A stretch of 64,000 nt of DNA. Source: HLUCCA09 sp038745585. Lineage in GTDB: Bacteria > Pseudomonadota > Alphaproteobacteria > Rhodobacterales > Rhodobacteraceae. Where the stretch lies: the NCBI GenBank assembly GCA_038745585.1, contig JBCDLH010000008.1:62001-126000 (forward strand), in the 5' to 3' direction. A model generated the notes under the pieces. It had not been told where the DNA came from. It saw nothing but the letters and a program-made list of their open reading frames with translations, and searched no databases. The position numbers and the translations under genes are program-made. Shown here piece after piece: positions 16,689-25,124 of the stretch. Each line of letters opens with the position of its first letter. Within the stretch, counting starts at the first letter, position 1.

Positions 16689-17855
16689 ATGGGCGCCTAT
16701 ATCCTCCGCAGGTTGCTGCTGATCATCCCGACCCTTTTCGGGATCATGGTCATCAACTTCACCCTCACGCAGTTTGTCCCCGGCGGACCGATCGAACAGA
16801 TCATCGCCCAGGTCGAGGGCGACGGCGACGTCTTCGAGGGGATCGCGGGGGGCGGCGATGCGGGCGCGGCGCAGGATGGCGGCACAAGCGGCGGCGCGGA
16901 TGATCGCTATCTCGGGGCGCGTGGGCTGCCGCAGGATTTCCTCGACGAGCTGGAGGTCGATCTCGGCTTTGCTCGCATCGTCTGCGAGGCGGGCTTTCTC
17001 GGCGAGCCGAGCCTAGACGCGCCGGAATGCGGCACCGAGCCCATCGGCATCGGCGAGCGCTTCCTCATCCTGATGGGCAATTACATCACCTTCGATTTCG
17101 GCGAGAGCTATTTCCGCTCGATCTCCGTGGTCGACCTCGTCATCGAGAAGATGCCTGTTTCGATCACGCTGGGGCTGTGGTCCACCGTCATCGCCTACCT
17201 TGTCTCGATACCGCTCGGCATTCGCAAGGCCGTGCGCGACGGCACGAGTTTCGATACCTGGACGTCGGGCATAATCATCGTGGCCTACGCGATCCCGGGC
17301 TTTCTCTTCGCGATCCTTCTGCTCGTGCTCTTCGCGGGCGGGTCGTATTTCCAGATCTTCCCGCTCCGAGGATTGGTGTCGGACAATTTCGACGAGCTGA
17401 GCTTGCTCGGGAAGATCGGCGACTATTTCTGGCACATCGCCCTGCCCGTCACGGCCTCCACGATCTCGGCCTTTGCCACGCTGACACTGCTGACGAAGAA
17501 CAGCTTTTTGGACGAGATCAAAAAGCAATACGTCATCACGGCGAAGGCCAAGGGGCTGAGCGAACGCAGCGTGCTCTATGGCCACGTCTTTCGCAACGCG
17601 ATGCTGATCGTCATTGCGGGCTTCCCGGCAGCTTTCCTTTCCGTCTTCTTCGGCGCCTCGATCATCATCGAGACGATCTTTTCGCTCGATGGGCTTGGAC
17701 GGCTCGGTTTCGAGGCAGCTGTCGCGCGCGACTACCCGGTCGTCTTCGGCACGCTCTATGTCTTCGGCCTGATCGGGCTGTTGGTCGGGATCATCTCCGA
17801 CTTGATGTATGTACTCGTTGATCCCCGGATCGACTTTGAGAGCCGGGAGACCTGA
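16689..17855 (+). CDS. yejB: Peptide ABC transporter permease YejB
   Basis: Inner-membrane permease of the DppB/YejB class, 388 aa. It starts MGAYILRRLLLIIPTLFGIM, typical of the family, has a large glycine- and acid-rich periplasmic loop between residues about 40 and 115 as in alphaproteobacterial YejB, then five further membrane segments with the EAA-type loop (KKQYVITAKAKGLSERSVLYG) near residue 280. One base separates its stop from the yejE start, so the two permeases are probably translated coupled. Confidence 0.92.
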   Translation: MGAYILRRLLLIIPTLFGIMVINFTLTQFVPGGPIEQIIAQVEGDGDVFEGIAGGGDAGAAQDGGTSGGADDRYLGARGLPQDFLDELEVDLGFARIVCEAGFLGEPSLDAPECGTEPIGIGERFLILMGNYITFDFGESYFRSISVVDLVIEKMPVSITLGLWSTVIAYLVSIPLGIRKAVRDGTSFDTWTSGIIIVAYAIPGFLFAILLLVLFAGGSYFQIFPLRGLVSDNFDELSLLGKIGDYFWHIALPVTASTISAFATLTLLTKNSFLDEIKKQYVITAKAKGLSERSVLYGHVFRNAMLIVIAGFPAAFLSVFFGASIIIETIFSLDGLGRLGFEAAVARDYPVVFGTLYVFGLIGLLVGIISDLMYVLVDPRIDFESRET

Positions 17856-17856
17856 T

Positions 17857-19062
17857 ATGGCCGCGCCCGATACCTCCCTTCCCGACTTTGCGCCCGAAAC
17901 AGAGACCGAACGCCCTGCCGTCGTCATCCCTCCGCGCAAAAAGGGGTTTTTTTCGTTGTCACCGCTCAACCAACGGCGCTGGCGAAACTTTAAGCGGAAC
18001 AGGCGGGCCTATTGGTCGTTCATAATCTTCTCGATCATCTTCACGATCACGCTCTTTGCAGAGTTCATCGCCAACGACAAACCGATCCTGGTGCAGTACC
18101 GGGGCGAGATCTTCTTTCCAATCCAAAACTTCTACTCCGAGCAGACCTTCGGCGGCGATTTCCCAACCGAAGCCGTTTACCGCGATGCGGAGGTGCAGTG
18201 CCTGATCGTGACGGGCGGCGTGGAGGAGTGCTTCTACGAGCCCGAGCAGGTGATGGCCGATGTCGAGGCGGGCGCGACGGAGATCGCGGGGGAGGAGGTC
18301 GTGCAGGGCTGGATGCTCTGGCCGCTCATCCCCTACAGCTACAACACCCCCAACACGTTGGGGCAGCCCGCCCCCTCGCCGCCCGACGCCAACCACTGGC
18401 TCGGCACAGACGACGCAACGCGGGACGTGCTCGCACGGGTGATCTATGGGTTCCGGCTCTCGATCCTTTTCACCCTGATCGTCACGGTGTGCGCCTCGAT
18501 CATCGGAATCGTCGCGGGCGCGGTGCAGGGGTACTTCGGCGGCAAGACCGACCTCTTTTTCCAGCGCTTCATCGAGATCTGGGTGTCGACCCCGTCGCTC
18601 TACATCATCATCATCATGTTCGCGATCCTGGGGCGAAGTTTCTGGCTCTTGGTGTTCCTCACCGTGCTATTTGGCTGGCCCGCATTGGTCGGCGTCGTTC
18701 GAGCCGAGTTTTTGCGCGCGCGGAACCTCGAATACGTCCGCGCGGCCCGCGCGCTGGGGGTGTCCAACTGGACGATCATGTTTCGCCATATGCTGCCCAA
18801 CGCGATGGTGGCGACACTGACGATGATGCCATTCCTGATCACGGCCACGATCGGGGGCCTCGCCTCGCTCGACTTCCTGGGCTTCGGCCTCCCCTCCTCC
18901 GCCCCGTCGCTCGGCGAACTCACGCTCCAGGCCAAGCAGAATTTGCAGGCGCCCTGGCTCGGCTTCACGGCCTTCTTCACTTTTGCCATCATGCTGTCGC
19001 TTCTTGTCTTTGTCTTCGAAGGCGTGCGGGACGCGTTCGACCCCAGAAAGACGTTTACCTGA
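17857..19062 (+). CDS. yejE: Peptide ABC transporter permease YejE
   Basis: Second permease of the importer, DppC/YejE class, 401 aa. It has the family N-terminal SPLNQRRWRNFKRNRRAYWS cytoplasmic stretch, a first membrane segment, a long periplasmic domain with HWLGTDDATRDVLARVIYGF near residue 190, five further membrane segments and the EAA loop EYVRAARALGVSNWTIMFRH near residue 300. The ATG at 17857 directly follows the yejB stop. A 160-bp gap containing an intergenic repeat separates it from yejF. Confidence 0.92.
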   Translation: MAAPDTSLPDFAPETETERPAVVIPPRKKGFFSLSPLNQRRWRNFKRNRRAYWSFIIFSIIFTITLFAEFIANDKPILVQYRGEIFFPIQNFYSEQTFGGDFPTEAVYRDAEVQCLIVTGGVEECFYEPEQVMADVEAGATEIAGEEVVQGWMLWPLIPYSYNTPNTLGQPAPSPPDANHWLGTDDATRDVLARVIYGFRLSILFTLIVTVCASIIGIVAGAVQGYFGGKTDLFFQRFIEIWVSTPSLYIIIIMFAILGRSFWLLVFLTVLFGWPALVGVVRAEFLRARNLEYVRAARALGVSNWTIMFRHMLPNAMVATLTMMPFLITATIGGLASLDFLGFGLPSSAPSLGELTLQAKQNLQAPWLGFTAFFTFAIMLSLLVFVFEGVRDAFDPRKTFT

Positions 19063-19159
19063 GACGGCGGGCACCAGCGCATGTGGAGGGCAGAATGCCA
19101 CATTCCGGCTTTGCGCTCTTGGCCCATGCTCGGCGGCGGGGGTCACGCACCCCCGCACC

Positions 19160-19192
19160 CCCGCGGAGTATTTGGACCAAGATGATGGGCGA
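19160..19192 (+). repeat. Dispersed intergenic repeat, copy B
   Basis: Plus-strand CGCGGAGTATTTGGACCAAG followed by ATGATGGGCG, a divergent copy of the repeat seen at 3808, 28891, 44857 and 58232, in the orientation of transcription. It lies in the spacer between yejE and yejF, ending about 30 bp before the yejF start. Confidence 0.6.
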
Positions 19193-19222
19193 GATGCGGG
19201 ATAGGGCTGGGGAGCGCGCGCG

Positions 19223-20833
19223 ATGAGCTTGTTGCAGGTCAGGGATCTGACGGTGACCTTTCGCCAGGATGGGCGGGACATTCCGGCGGTCAAAGGCGTC
19301 TCGTTTGATGTGGCCGAAGGCGAGACCGTGGCGCTTGTTGGGGAGTCCGGGTCGGGCAAGTCGGTCACGGCGCTCTCGACCGTCTCGCTTCTCGGCGACA
19401 ATGCGGCAACGGGCGGTTCTGTCACCTATCGCGGGCAGGAGATGCGGGGGCGGAGCGAGGCAGATCTTCAGCAGGTCCGCGGCAACGACATCAGCTTTAT
19501 CTTTCAGGAGCCGATGACCTCGCTCAATCCGCTCCACACGCTCGAAAAGCAGATCATGGAAAGCCTAGCGCTGCACCAGGGGCTCGTGGGCGAGCCGGCG
19601 CGCCAGCGGGTGCTCGAGCTGTTGGAGAAGGTCGGGATCCGCGACGCTGAAACCCGGCTCCGCGCCTATCCGCATCAGCTTTCGGGCGGGCAACGGCAGC
19701 GCGTGATGATCGCGATGGCGCTGGCCAACGGGCCCGAGCTCTTGATCGCCGACGAACCGACGACCGCGCTCGACGTGACCATTCAGGCCCAGATCCTCGA
19801 TCTGCTCTACGAGCTGAAAGATCAGGAAAATATGAGCCTTCTTTTCATCACCCACGACCTTGGCATCGTACGCAAGATCGCCGATCGCGTCTGCGTGATG
19901 AAGGACGGAGAGATCGTCGAGACCGGGCCAACGGCGGAGATCTTCGCCAATCCACGCCACCCCTATACGCAAAAACTCCTCGCGGCGGAGCCGAAGGGCA
20001 CCGTGGCGCCGCTTGATGAAGCGGGGCGGGAGGTCCTCTCGACCGACGGGCTGCGCATTTGGTTTCCGATCCAGCGCGGCTTCCTGCGCAAAACGGTCGG
20101 TCATGTGAAGGCCGTCAATGACGCCAAGCTCACCGTTCGGGAGGGGGAGACGCTCGGCATTGTCGGTGAGAGCGGCTCGGGCAAGACGACGCTGGCGCTG
20201 GCGCTCATGCGGCTCATCTCGTCGGAAGGGCCGATAGTCTTTCGGGGCGACGATGTGCAGGGCCGAAGCTCGCGCCAGCTCCGCCCGCTGCGCCGTGATA
20301 TGCAAATCGTTTTCCAAGACCCCTACGGCTCGCTGAGCCCGCGGATGACCGTGGAGCAGATCGTGGCCGAGGGCTTGGGTGTCCACGGCGTCGAAGATGG
20401 GCGCGACACGCGGGAGCTCGTCGGCGAGATGCTGGCCGAGGTCGGGCTCGATCCCGCTTTGATGGACCGCTACCCGCACGAGTTCTCGGGCGGGCAGCGG
20501 CAGCGGATCGCGATTGCACGCGCGATGATTCTGCGGCCGCGACTGGTGGTCCTCGACGAGCCGACCTCTGCGCTCGACATGACAGTGCAGGTCCAGATCG
20601 TCGACCTTTTGCGCGACCTTCAGGCGCGTTACGGGCTCGCGTACCTCTTCATCAGCCACGACTTGCGCGTGGTGCGGGCGATGTCGCACAAGGTCCTCGT
20701 GATGCGGCACGGCGATATCATCGAGGCCGGGTTGACCGAGCAGGTTTTTGACAACCCGCGCTCGGACTACACTAGGCAGCTTATCGGTGCGGCGTTCAAT
20801 CTCGCACCGGGCGCGGGGCAGGACGTCGCCTAA
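19223..20833 (+). CDS. yejF: Dual-domain peptide ABC transporter ATPase YejF
   Basis: Drives peptide import with two fused nucleotide-binding domains in 536 aa. The N-terminal domain has Walker A GESGSGKSVT, signature LSGGQRQRVMIAMAL and Walker B LLIADEPTTALDVT; the C-terminal domain repeats these as GESGSGKTTLA, FSGGQRQRIAIARAM and LVVLDEPTSALDMT. Each domain ends with the oligopeptide-ATPase tail (HPYTQKLLAAEPKG in the first). The fused arrangement is typical of YejF. It is 9 bp upstream of a glycosyltransferase gene. Confidence 0.93.
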   Translation: MSLLQVRDLTVTFRQDGRDIPAVKGVSFDVAEGETVALVGESGSGKSVTALSTVSLLGDNAATGGSVTYRGQEMRGRSEADLQQVRGNDISFIFQEPMTSLNPLHTLEKQIMESLALHQGLVGEPARQRVLELLEKVGIRDAETRLRAYPHQLSGGQRQRVMIAMALANGPELLIADEPTTALDVTIQAQILDLLYELKDQENMSLLFITHDLGIVRKIADRVCVMKDGEIVETGPTAEIFANPRHPYTQKLLAAEPKGTVAPLDEAGREVLSTDGLRIWFPIQRGFLRKTVGHVKAVNDAKLTVREGETLGIVGESGSGKTTLALALMRLISSEGPIVFRGDDVQGRSSRQLRPLRRDMQIVFQDPYGSLSPRMTVEQIVAEGLGVHGVEDGRDTRELVGEMLAEVGLDPALMDRYPHEFSGGQRQRIAIARAMILRPRLVVLDEPTSALDMTVQVQIVDLLRDLQARYGLAYLFISHDLRVVRAMSHKVLVMRHGDIIEAGLTEQVFDNPRSDYTRQLIGAAFNLAPGAGQDVA

Positions 20834-20842
20834 CCCTGCCGA

Positions 20843-22054
20843 ATGAAGATCCTCCTCGTTCACCGCAATTTCCCCGGACAGTTCCGGTACCTTGCCCCTG
20901 CGCTGCGCAAGGCCGGGCACCATGTTGGCGTCGTAACATGGGACGGCAACCAGAACCCGCAGCCACTGCCCCATGTAAAGTACCGCAACGAGATGGGGCC
21001 GACGCGGGACCTCGGCGCGACCTTTGCCGAAACCGCCAAGAACGGGGCCGCGGCAGCGCGGGCGGCAAAGGCGCTCCGCGATAAGACGGGCGAGGTGCCC
21101 AATGTCGTCTTTGGGATTATCAATTGGGGGGAGACGCTTTTTCTCCGGCAGGTCTGGCCCGAGGCGCGGCATCTGGGCTATGCCGAATTTCTTTATGCGC
21201 CAACGGGGCTCGACGTTGCGTTCGACCCAGAGATGGGCGGGCCGGATTTCGGGCGCGACCTGCGGGTGACGGCGCGCAAGGCGCATCTGCTGCAGGCGGC
21301 GGTGGAGGCCGACGCGCTTATGGCGCCCACAGCGTTTCAAGCGGGGACGTTTCCGCCCGAGCTGCGCCAGAAGATCTCGGTCATCCATGACGGGGTCGAT
21401 ACAGGGCGGATCGCGCCGGATGCAGAGGCGCGTTTCCAAGTCCCGGGCGGGCCGCTCCTTTGCGCGGGCGACGAAGTGCTGACCTTTTGCAACCGCGTGC
21501 TCGAGCCCTACCGCGGCTTTCATACCTTCATGCGGGCGCTGCCGCAGGTGCTCGAGGCGCGGCCCCAGGCGCAGGTCTTGGTAATCGGGGGCGAAGCGGG
21601 CGGCTATGGCCCCGCGCCCGGCACGAATGTGACGTGGAAGCAGAAGATGCTCGCGGAGGTTGGCGACCGGCTCGACGTCTCACGTGTGCATTTCCTGGGC
21701 CGCGTGCCCTATGACGACTTTCTCTCGGTGCTCCGCGTCGGGCGGGCGCATGCCTACCTCACCTATCCGTTCGTCCTGTCATGGTCGATGCTCGAGGCGA
21801 TGAGCGTCGGCGCACATGTCGTGGCCTCGCGAACGCCGCCGGTGGAAGAGGTGATTGCCGATGGAGAGACGGGGACGCTGGTCGATTTCTTCGATGTCAA
21901 AGGGTGGGCCGCGGCGTTGACGCGCGCTCTGGCCGAGCCGGAGGCATATGCGCTGGTACGACAAAGCGCGCGCGAGCACATCGTGCGGACCTACGACCTT
22001 AAGACCGTGTGCCTTCCCAAGCTCATGGACTTTGTCTTGGGTCCGGGTGGTTAA
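20843..22054 (+). CDS. Glycosyltransferase family 4 protein
   Basis: A 403-aa GT-B fold enzyme: N-terminal MKILLVHRNFPGQFRYLAPA, linker SVIHDGVDTGRIAPD near residue 180, and C-terminal nucleotide-sugar-binding domain with the E-x7-E type motif in SWSMLEAMSVGAHVVASRTPPVEEVI split around residues 315-340 (SWSMLEAMSVGAHVV and PPVEEVI). Donor and acceptor are unknown; no other polysaccharide genes are near. It is 9 bp downstream of yejF on the same strand, so it is probably co-transcribed, which is not an obvious functional pairing. Confidence 0.85.
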   Translation: MKILLVHRNFPGQFRYLAPALRKAGHHVGVVTWDGNQNPQPLPHVKYRNEMGPTRDLGATFAETAKNGAAAARAAKALRDKTGEVPNVVFGIINWGETLFLRQVWPEARHLGYAEFLYAPTGLDVAFDPEMGGPDFGRDLRVTARKAHLLQAAVEADALMAPTAFQAGTFPPELRQKISVIHDGVDTGRIAPDAEARFQVPGGPLLCAGDEVLTFCNRVLEPYRGFHTFMRALPQVLEARPQAQVLVIGGEAGGYGPAPGTNVTWKQKMLAEVGDRLDVSRVHFLGRVPYDDFLSVLRVGRAHAYLTYPFVLSWSMLEAMSVGAHVVASRTPPVEEVIADGETGTLVDFFDVKGWAAALTRALAEPEAYALVRQSAREHIVRTYDLKTVCLPKLMDFVLGPGG

Positions 22055-22296
22055 GGCGTCGTTGGCCACGTCATGCCGAGCTCGCCGCGCGACGTACAAA
22101 CCAGGGGGAGCAATCGCGCCGGTCCGTCGGACGGGGCTATAGCGCAGTTCCTTGGCGCGTTGCGAAAAAGGCGCGCCCTTTGACCCAAGCGGATCGCAGA
22201 GGTGCGCGCCGCGCCACCTCGCCCGGATGACGCAGCTTTCGCACGGCGCCCTTCACGCCGCCGCACCTTTGCTGTCGGCTTATCCGTCCAGTTGCG

Positions 22297-23748
22297 TTAC
22301 TCGGCCGCGATGTCCTCGGGCCACCCGCTCACTGCTTTCACTTCGCAAAACTCTTCGAGGCCCCACATTCCGCCTTCACGGCCATTGCCAGAGGCCTTGA
22401 CCCCGCCAAAGGGGGAACCCGATGCTCGGCTGCGGCCGTTCATTTCGACCATGCCGGCGCGGAGTTGACGTGCGAGGCGGGCGCGGCGCGTCCCGTCCCC
22501 GGACTGCACATAGTTTGTCAGGCCATAGGGCGTATCGTTGGCGATGCGCACGGCTTCCTCTTCGCTGTCGAACGGGATGATCGACAGGACAGGGCCAAAG
22601 ATCTCCTCCCGCGCAATCGTCATATCGTTGGTCACATCGGCAAAGACGGTCGGCCGGACGTAATAGCCGCGGTTGAGACCTTCGGGCCGGCCAACCCCGC
22701 CCGCGACGAGCCGCGCGCCCTCGTCGATCCCGGTTTGGATCAGGCCCTGGATCTTGTTCCACTGCACTTCGGACACGACCGGGCCGATATGCCGCCCACT
22801 CTCATGCGCACTGGCGACCTTGGTGGCCTCGGCCGTCTCCCGCGCGATCTCGACGGCGTCGTCGTAGATCGCGCGCTCCACGAGCATCCGCGTCGGCGCG
22901 TTGCAGGATTGGCCGGTATTATTCATCACATGCCGTGTTCCGCGCTCCACGGCTCTTTGATCGGCATCGGCGAAGATCAGGTTGGCACCCTTGCCGCCAA
23001 GCTCCAAAGAGACGCGCTTGAGTGTATCGGCGGCCGCCTTTGAGATCGCGATGCCCGCGCGGGTCGAGCCGGTGAAGGAGATCATGTCGATCCCGGGATG
23101 CATCGACATCTGTGTGCCGACGCCTGCGCCATCGCCATTGACCATGTTAAAAACGCCCATGGGCCAGCCCGCCTCGTCCACGATCTCGGCAAACACGACC
23201 GAGGAGAGCGGCGCGACCTCAGACGGCTTTAACACCATGGTGCAGCCGACCGCTGCAGCATAAGCAACTTTGAGCGTGACCTGGTTCATCGGCCAGTTCC
23301 AGGGCGTGATCATGCCGACAACGCCAATCGGATCCATCACGATGCGGTCGCTTGGCGCCTCGGTGCTGAGCAGGCGGACCTGTTCAAAGCGCTTGGCCTG
23401 AGCAATGGCGTCCGCGATGTGTTCTGTCCCGGCGGCCTGCTGCGAGCGGCGCGCCATGTCGATGGGCGCGCCCATTTCGAGGCTGATGGCTTGCGCCATA
23501 TCCTCTTCGCGCGCCTCGTACGCCACTTGGAGCCGCTCTAAGTGTGCGATCCGCTCTCCCATCGAGAGCGCCGACCACGTGGGGAAGGCGGCTTGCGCCG
23601 CGGCAACGGCCACATCCAAATCGGCCCGATCGCCGAGGGAGATGACGGCGACGGCGTCTTCGGTCGACGGGTCGATCACCGGCAGATCATTGGCGGCCTG
23701 GGGCGGCACCCATGCTCCATCGATATAAAACGCACGTTTCTCGATCAT
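22297..23748 (-). CDS. NAD(P)-dependent aldehyde dehydrogenase family protein
   Basis: Oxidises an aldehyde to a carboxylic acid; cytoplasmic. The 483-aa protein has the cofactor-binding GMITPWNWPMNQVTLKVAYA, SFTGSTRAG near residue 230, the general base in RVSLELGGKGANLIF and the catalytic cysteine in NNTGQSCNAPTRM near residue 290, plus the C-terminal EEIFGPVLSIIPF. GGAGG lies 7 nt upstream of the ATG. It is divergent from the L,D-transpeptidase gene. The substrate is not evident from the sequence or neighbours. Confidence 0.92.
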   Translation of the reverse strand: MIEKRAFYIDGAWVPPQAANDLPVIDPSTEDAVAVISLGDRADLDVAVAAAQAAFPTWSALSMGERIAHLERLQVAYEAREEDMAQAISLEMGAPIDMARRSQQAAGTEHIADAIAQAKRFEQVRLLSTEAPSDRIVMDPIGVVGMITPWNWPMNQVTLKVAYAAAVGCTMVLKPSEVAPLSSVVFAEIVDEAGWPMGVFNMVNGDGAGVGTQMSMHPGIDMISFTGSTRAGIAISKAAADTLKRVSLELGGKGANLIFADADQRAVERGTRHVMNNTGQSCNAPTRMLVERAIYDDAVEIARETAEATKVASAHESGRHIGPVVSEVQWNKIQGLIQTGIDEGARLVAGGVGRPEGLNRGYYVRPTVFADVTNDMTIAREEIFGPVLSIIPFDSEEEAVRIANDTPYGLTNYVQSGDGTRRARLARQLRAGMVEMNGRSRASGSPFGGVKASGNGREGGMWGLEEFCEVKAVSGWPEDIAAE

Positions 23749-24029
23749 GGCAGCACCTCCTGTTTGGTCCTATGTGGCACCGGCGCGGCGATGCCGCAAT
23801 GGCGCGCGCAACGCAATGGCGAACGGCGTCGATGCCGATCCCCGGGCGGCGTGCTGCGCCGAGACGTCGCGCCTCCTCACGGGAAGTTTTGTGAAGCTCT
23901 CCGCGGATTGGCCGCAATTTGCCACGCATTGTTGCGCCGGTGCACTTGCACGATAAGGGCTTGCGGCGCAAACCGGACACGCTTCAAGAATCCCTGTCGG
24001 GCAGAGCGAACAGAACTTGGAGACATTCG

Positions 24030-24599
24030 ATGACGACTCGCCGTCAATTTCTCGGTCAGACCGCTGCTTTCGTCGGTGCTTTGGCCACACCCGCCATTGC
24101 CAACGCTGCTGCACAGCCGTTTCAGGTCTCGCCGCGCTGGGCGCCAAAGGTCGTCAGCGTCAAGCAAACCTTGCCCGCCGGCGAGATCTTCGTCGTCACA
24201 TCACGGCACTACCTCTACTTGACGCTCGGCAACGGGCAGGCGATGCGCTATGGTGTTGCCGTCGGGGCCGAAGGGCTCAACTTTCGCGGTTCCGCCGTTG
24301 TGGCGCGCAAGGTCGAGTGGCCCTCCTGGCGTCCAACGCTCGCGATGATCGAGCGGGAGCCTGCAAAATACGGACCCCTCGCCGACGGTATGGAAGGCGG
24401 GCCGAACAATCCGCTCGGGGCGCGCGCGCTTTATCTCTTCCGCAACGGCCGCGACACAGCCTACCGTATTCATGGCACGCCGCAGCCGTGGTCGATCGGT
24501 CGATCTGTGTCCTCGGGGTGTATCCGGATGACGAACGAGCACGTGACGGAACTCTACGAGAAGGTTCCGATGGGGACAAAGGTCACCGTCTTTTCGTAG
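24030..24599 (+). CDS. Tat-exported L,D-transpeptidase (YkuD domain)
   Basis: Forms 3-3 peptidoglycan cross-links or attaches proteins to peptidoglycan in the periplasm. The 189-aa protein starts with a twin-arginine signal (TTRRQFLGQTAAFVGALATP), then a YkuD domain with the catalytic set HGTPQPWSIG...SSGCIRM (His near 148, Cys near 164). The upstream open frame is longer, but only the ATG at 24030 puts the RRxFL motif at the N-terminus. Tat-type L,D-transpeptidases of this length are common in alphaproteobacteria. Confidence 0.92.
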   Translation: MTTRRQFLGQTAAFVGALATPAIANAAAQPFQVSPRWAPKVVSVKQTLPAGEIFVVTSRHYLYLTLGNGQAMRYGVAVGAEGLNFRGSAVVARKVEWPSWRPTLAMIEREPAKYGPLADGMEGGPNNPLGARALYLFRNGRDTAYRIHGTPQPWSIGRSVSSGCIRMTNEHVTELYEKVPMGTKVTVFS

Positions 24600-24767
24600 G
24601 CTGCGTGCGCGCGGTGGCGCTGCACTCCGTTTTGTTGCGCGACGCGGAGAGGCCGGAACTGGCCGCTCCGGGATACTGCTCGGGCAAAAGCCTAGAATTC
24701 TTGGGCCGGAGGGAACGGATTACGCGTCTCGTGCGTTAGGCTAAGAATGCGCACAGGAGCCGTTCAT

Positions 24768-25034
24768 ATGCCGGAGTTTCACAATCTCCTCGCCGCGCTC
24801 CACGGCGAGATCTGGGAGGGCGGAACGGGGGCGCGTCCCGAGCTTGACACGATGCTGGCGGAGCTCGGCGCAACGGAACTTCCGCAGGGGGTTGCGCGCC
24901 TGCCCTCCTCTTCCATGCATGCCGGTCCTCACCTCGCCGCGCAGGACGAAGCCAGCCGTGCGATGCGTGGCGTTACCCGCCTAGAGGCATTGCGCGCCGC
25001 GCGTAGCCATGACCGGCACGTCGCCACGACATAA
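24768..25034 (+). CDS. Small hypothetical protein
   Basis: An 88-aa open frame starting MPEFHNLLAALHGEIWEGG. AGGAG at 24755-24759 lies 8 nt before the ATG at 24768, and codon third positions are GC-rich as in neighbouring genes, which supports translation; an upstream ATG at 24747 has no such site. No domain, membrane segment or signal is recognisable. It is followed by a strong bidirectional terminator shared with pnp. Confidence 0.5.
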   Translation: MPEFHNLLAALHGEIWEGGTGARPELDTMLAELGATELPQGVARLPSSSMHAGPHLAAQDEASRAMRGVTRLEALRAARSHDRHVATT

Positions 25035-25066
25035 GCGCATGCTTGGCGCCGCGCGAGGCGCGTCCA

Positions 25067-25104
25067 TTGAAAAAGCCCCGGTCCAGGGACCGGGGCTTTT
25101 CGTT
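25067..25104. terminator. Bidirectional rho-independent terminator between the small gene and pnp
   Basis: AAAAGCCCCGGTCC (25071-25084) and GGACCGGGGCTTTT (25087-25100) form a perfect 14-bp inverted repeat with a tiny loop. The plus strand ends in TTTT; the minus strand ends in TTTTT, so it can terminate both the upstream small gene and pnp, whose stop is 25 bp away. Confidence 0.9.
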
Positions 25105-25124
25105 TGTGGGACCAAGCGCGCGGG

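Noticed and set aside
19565..21523. 652-codon open frame on the minus strand opposite yejF and the glycosyltransferase gene
   Set aside because: It spans two unrelated sense genes and their junction, and its translation has no recognisable motif; a GC-bias shadow.
22055..22296. Spacer between the glycosyltransferase and aldehyde dehydrogenase genes searched for an RNA gene or terminator
   Set aside because: Only short GC palindromes were seen; no consistent fold, T-run or RNA signature.
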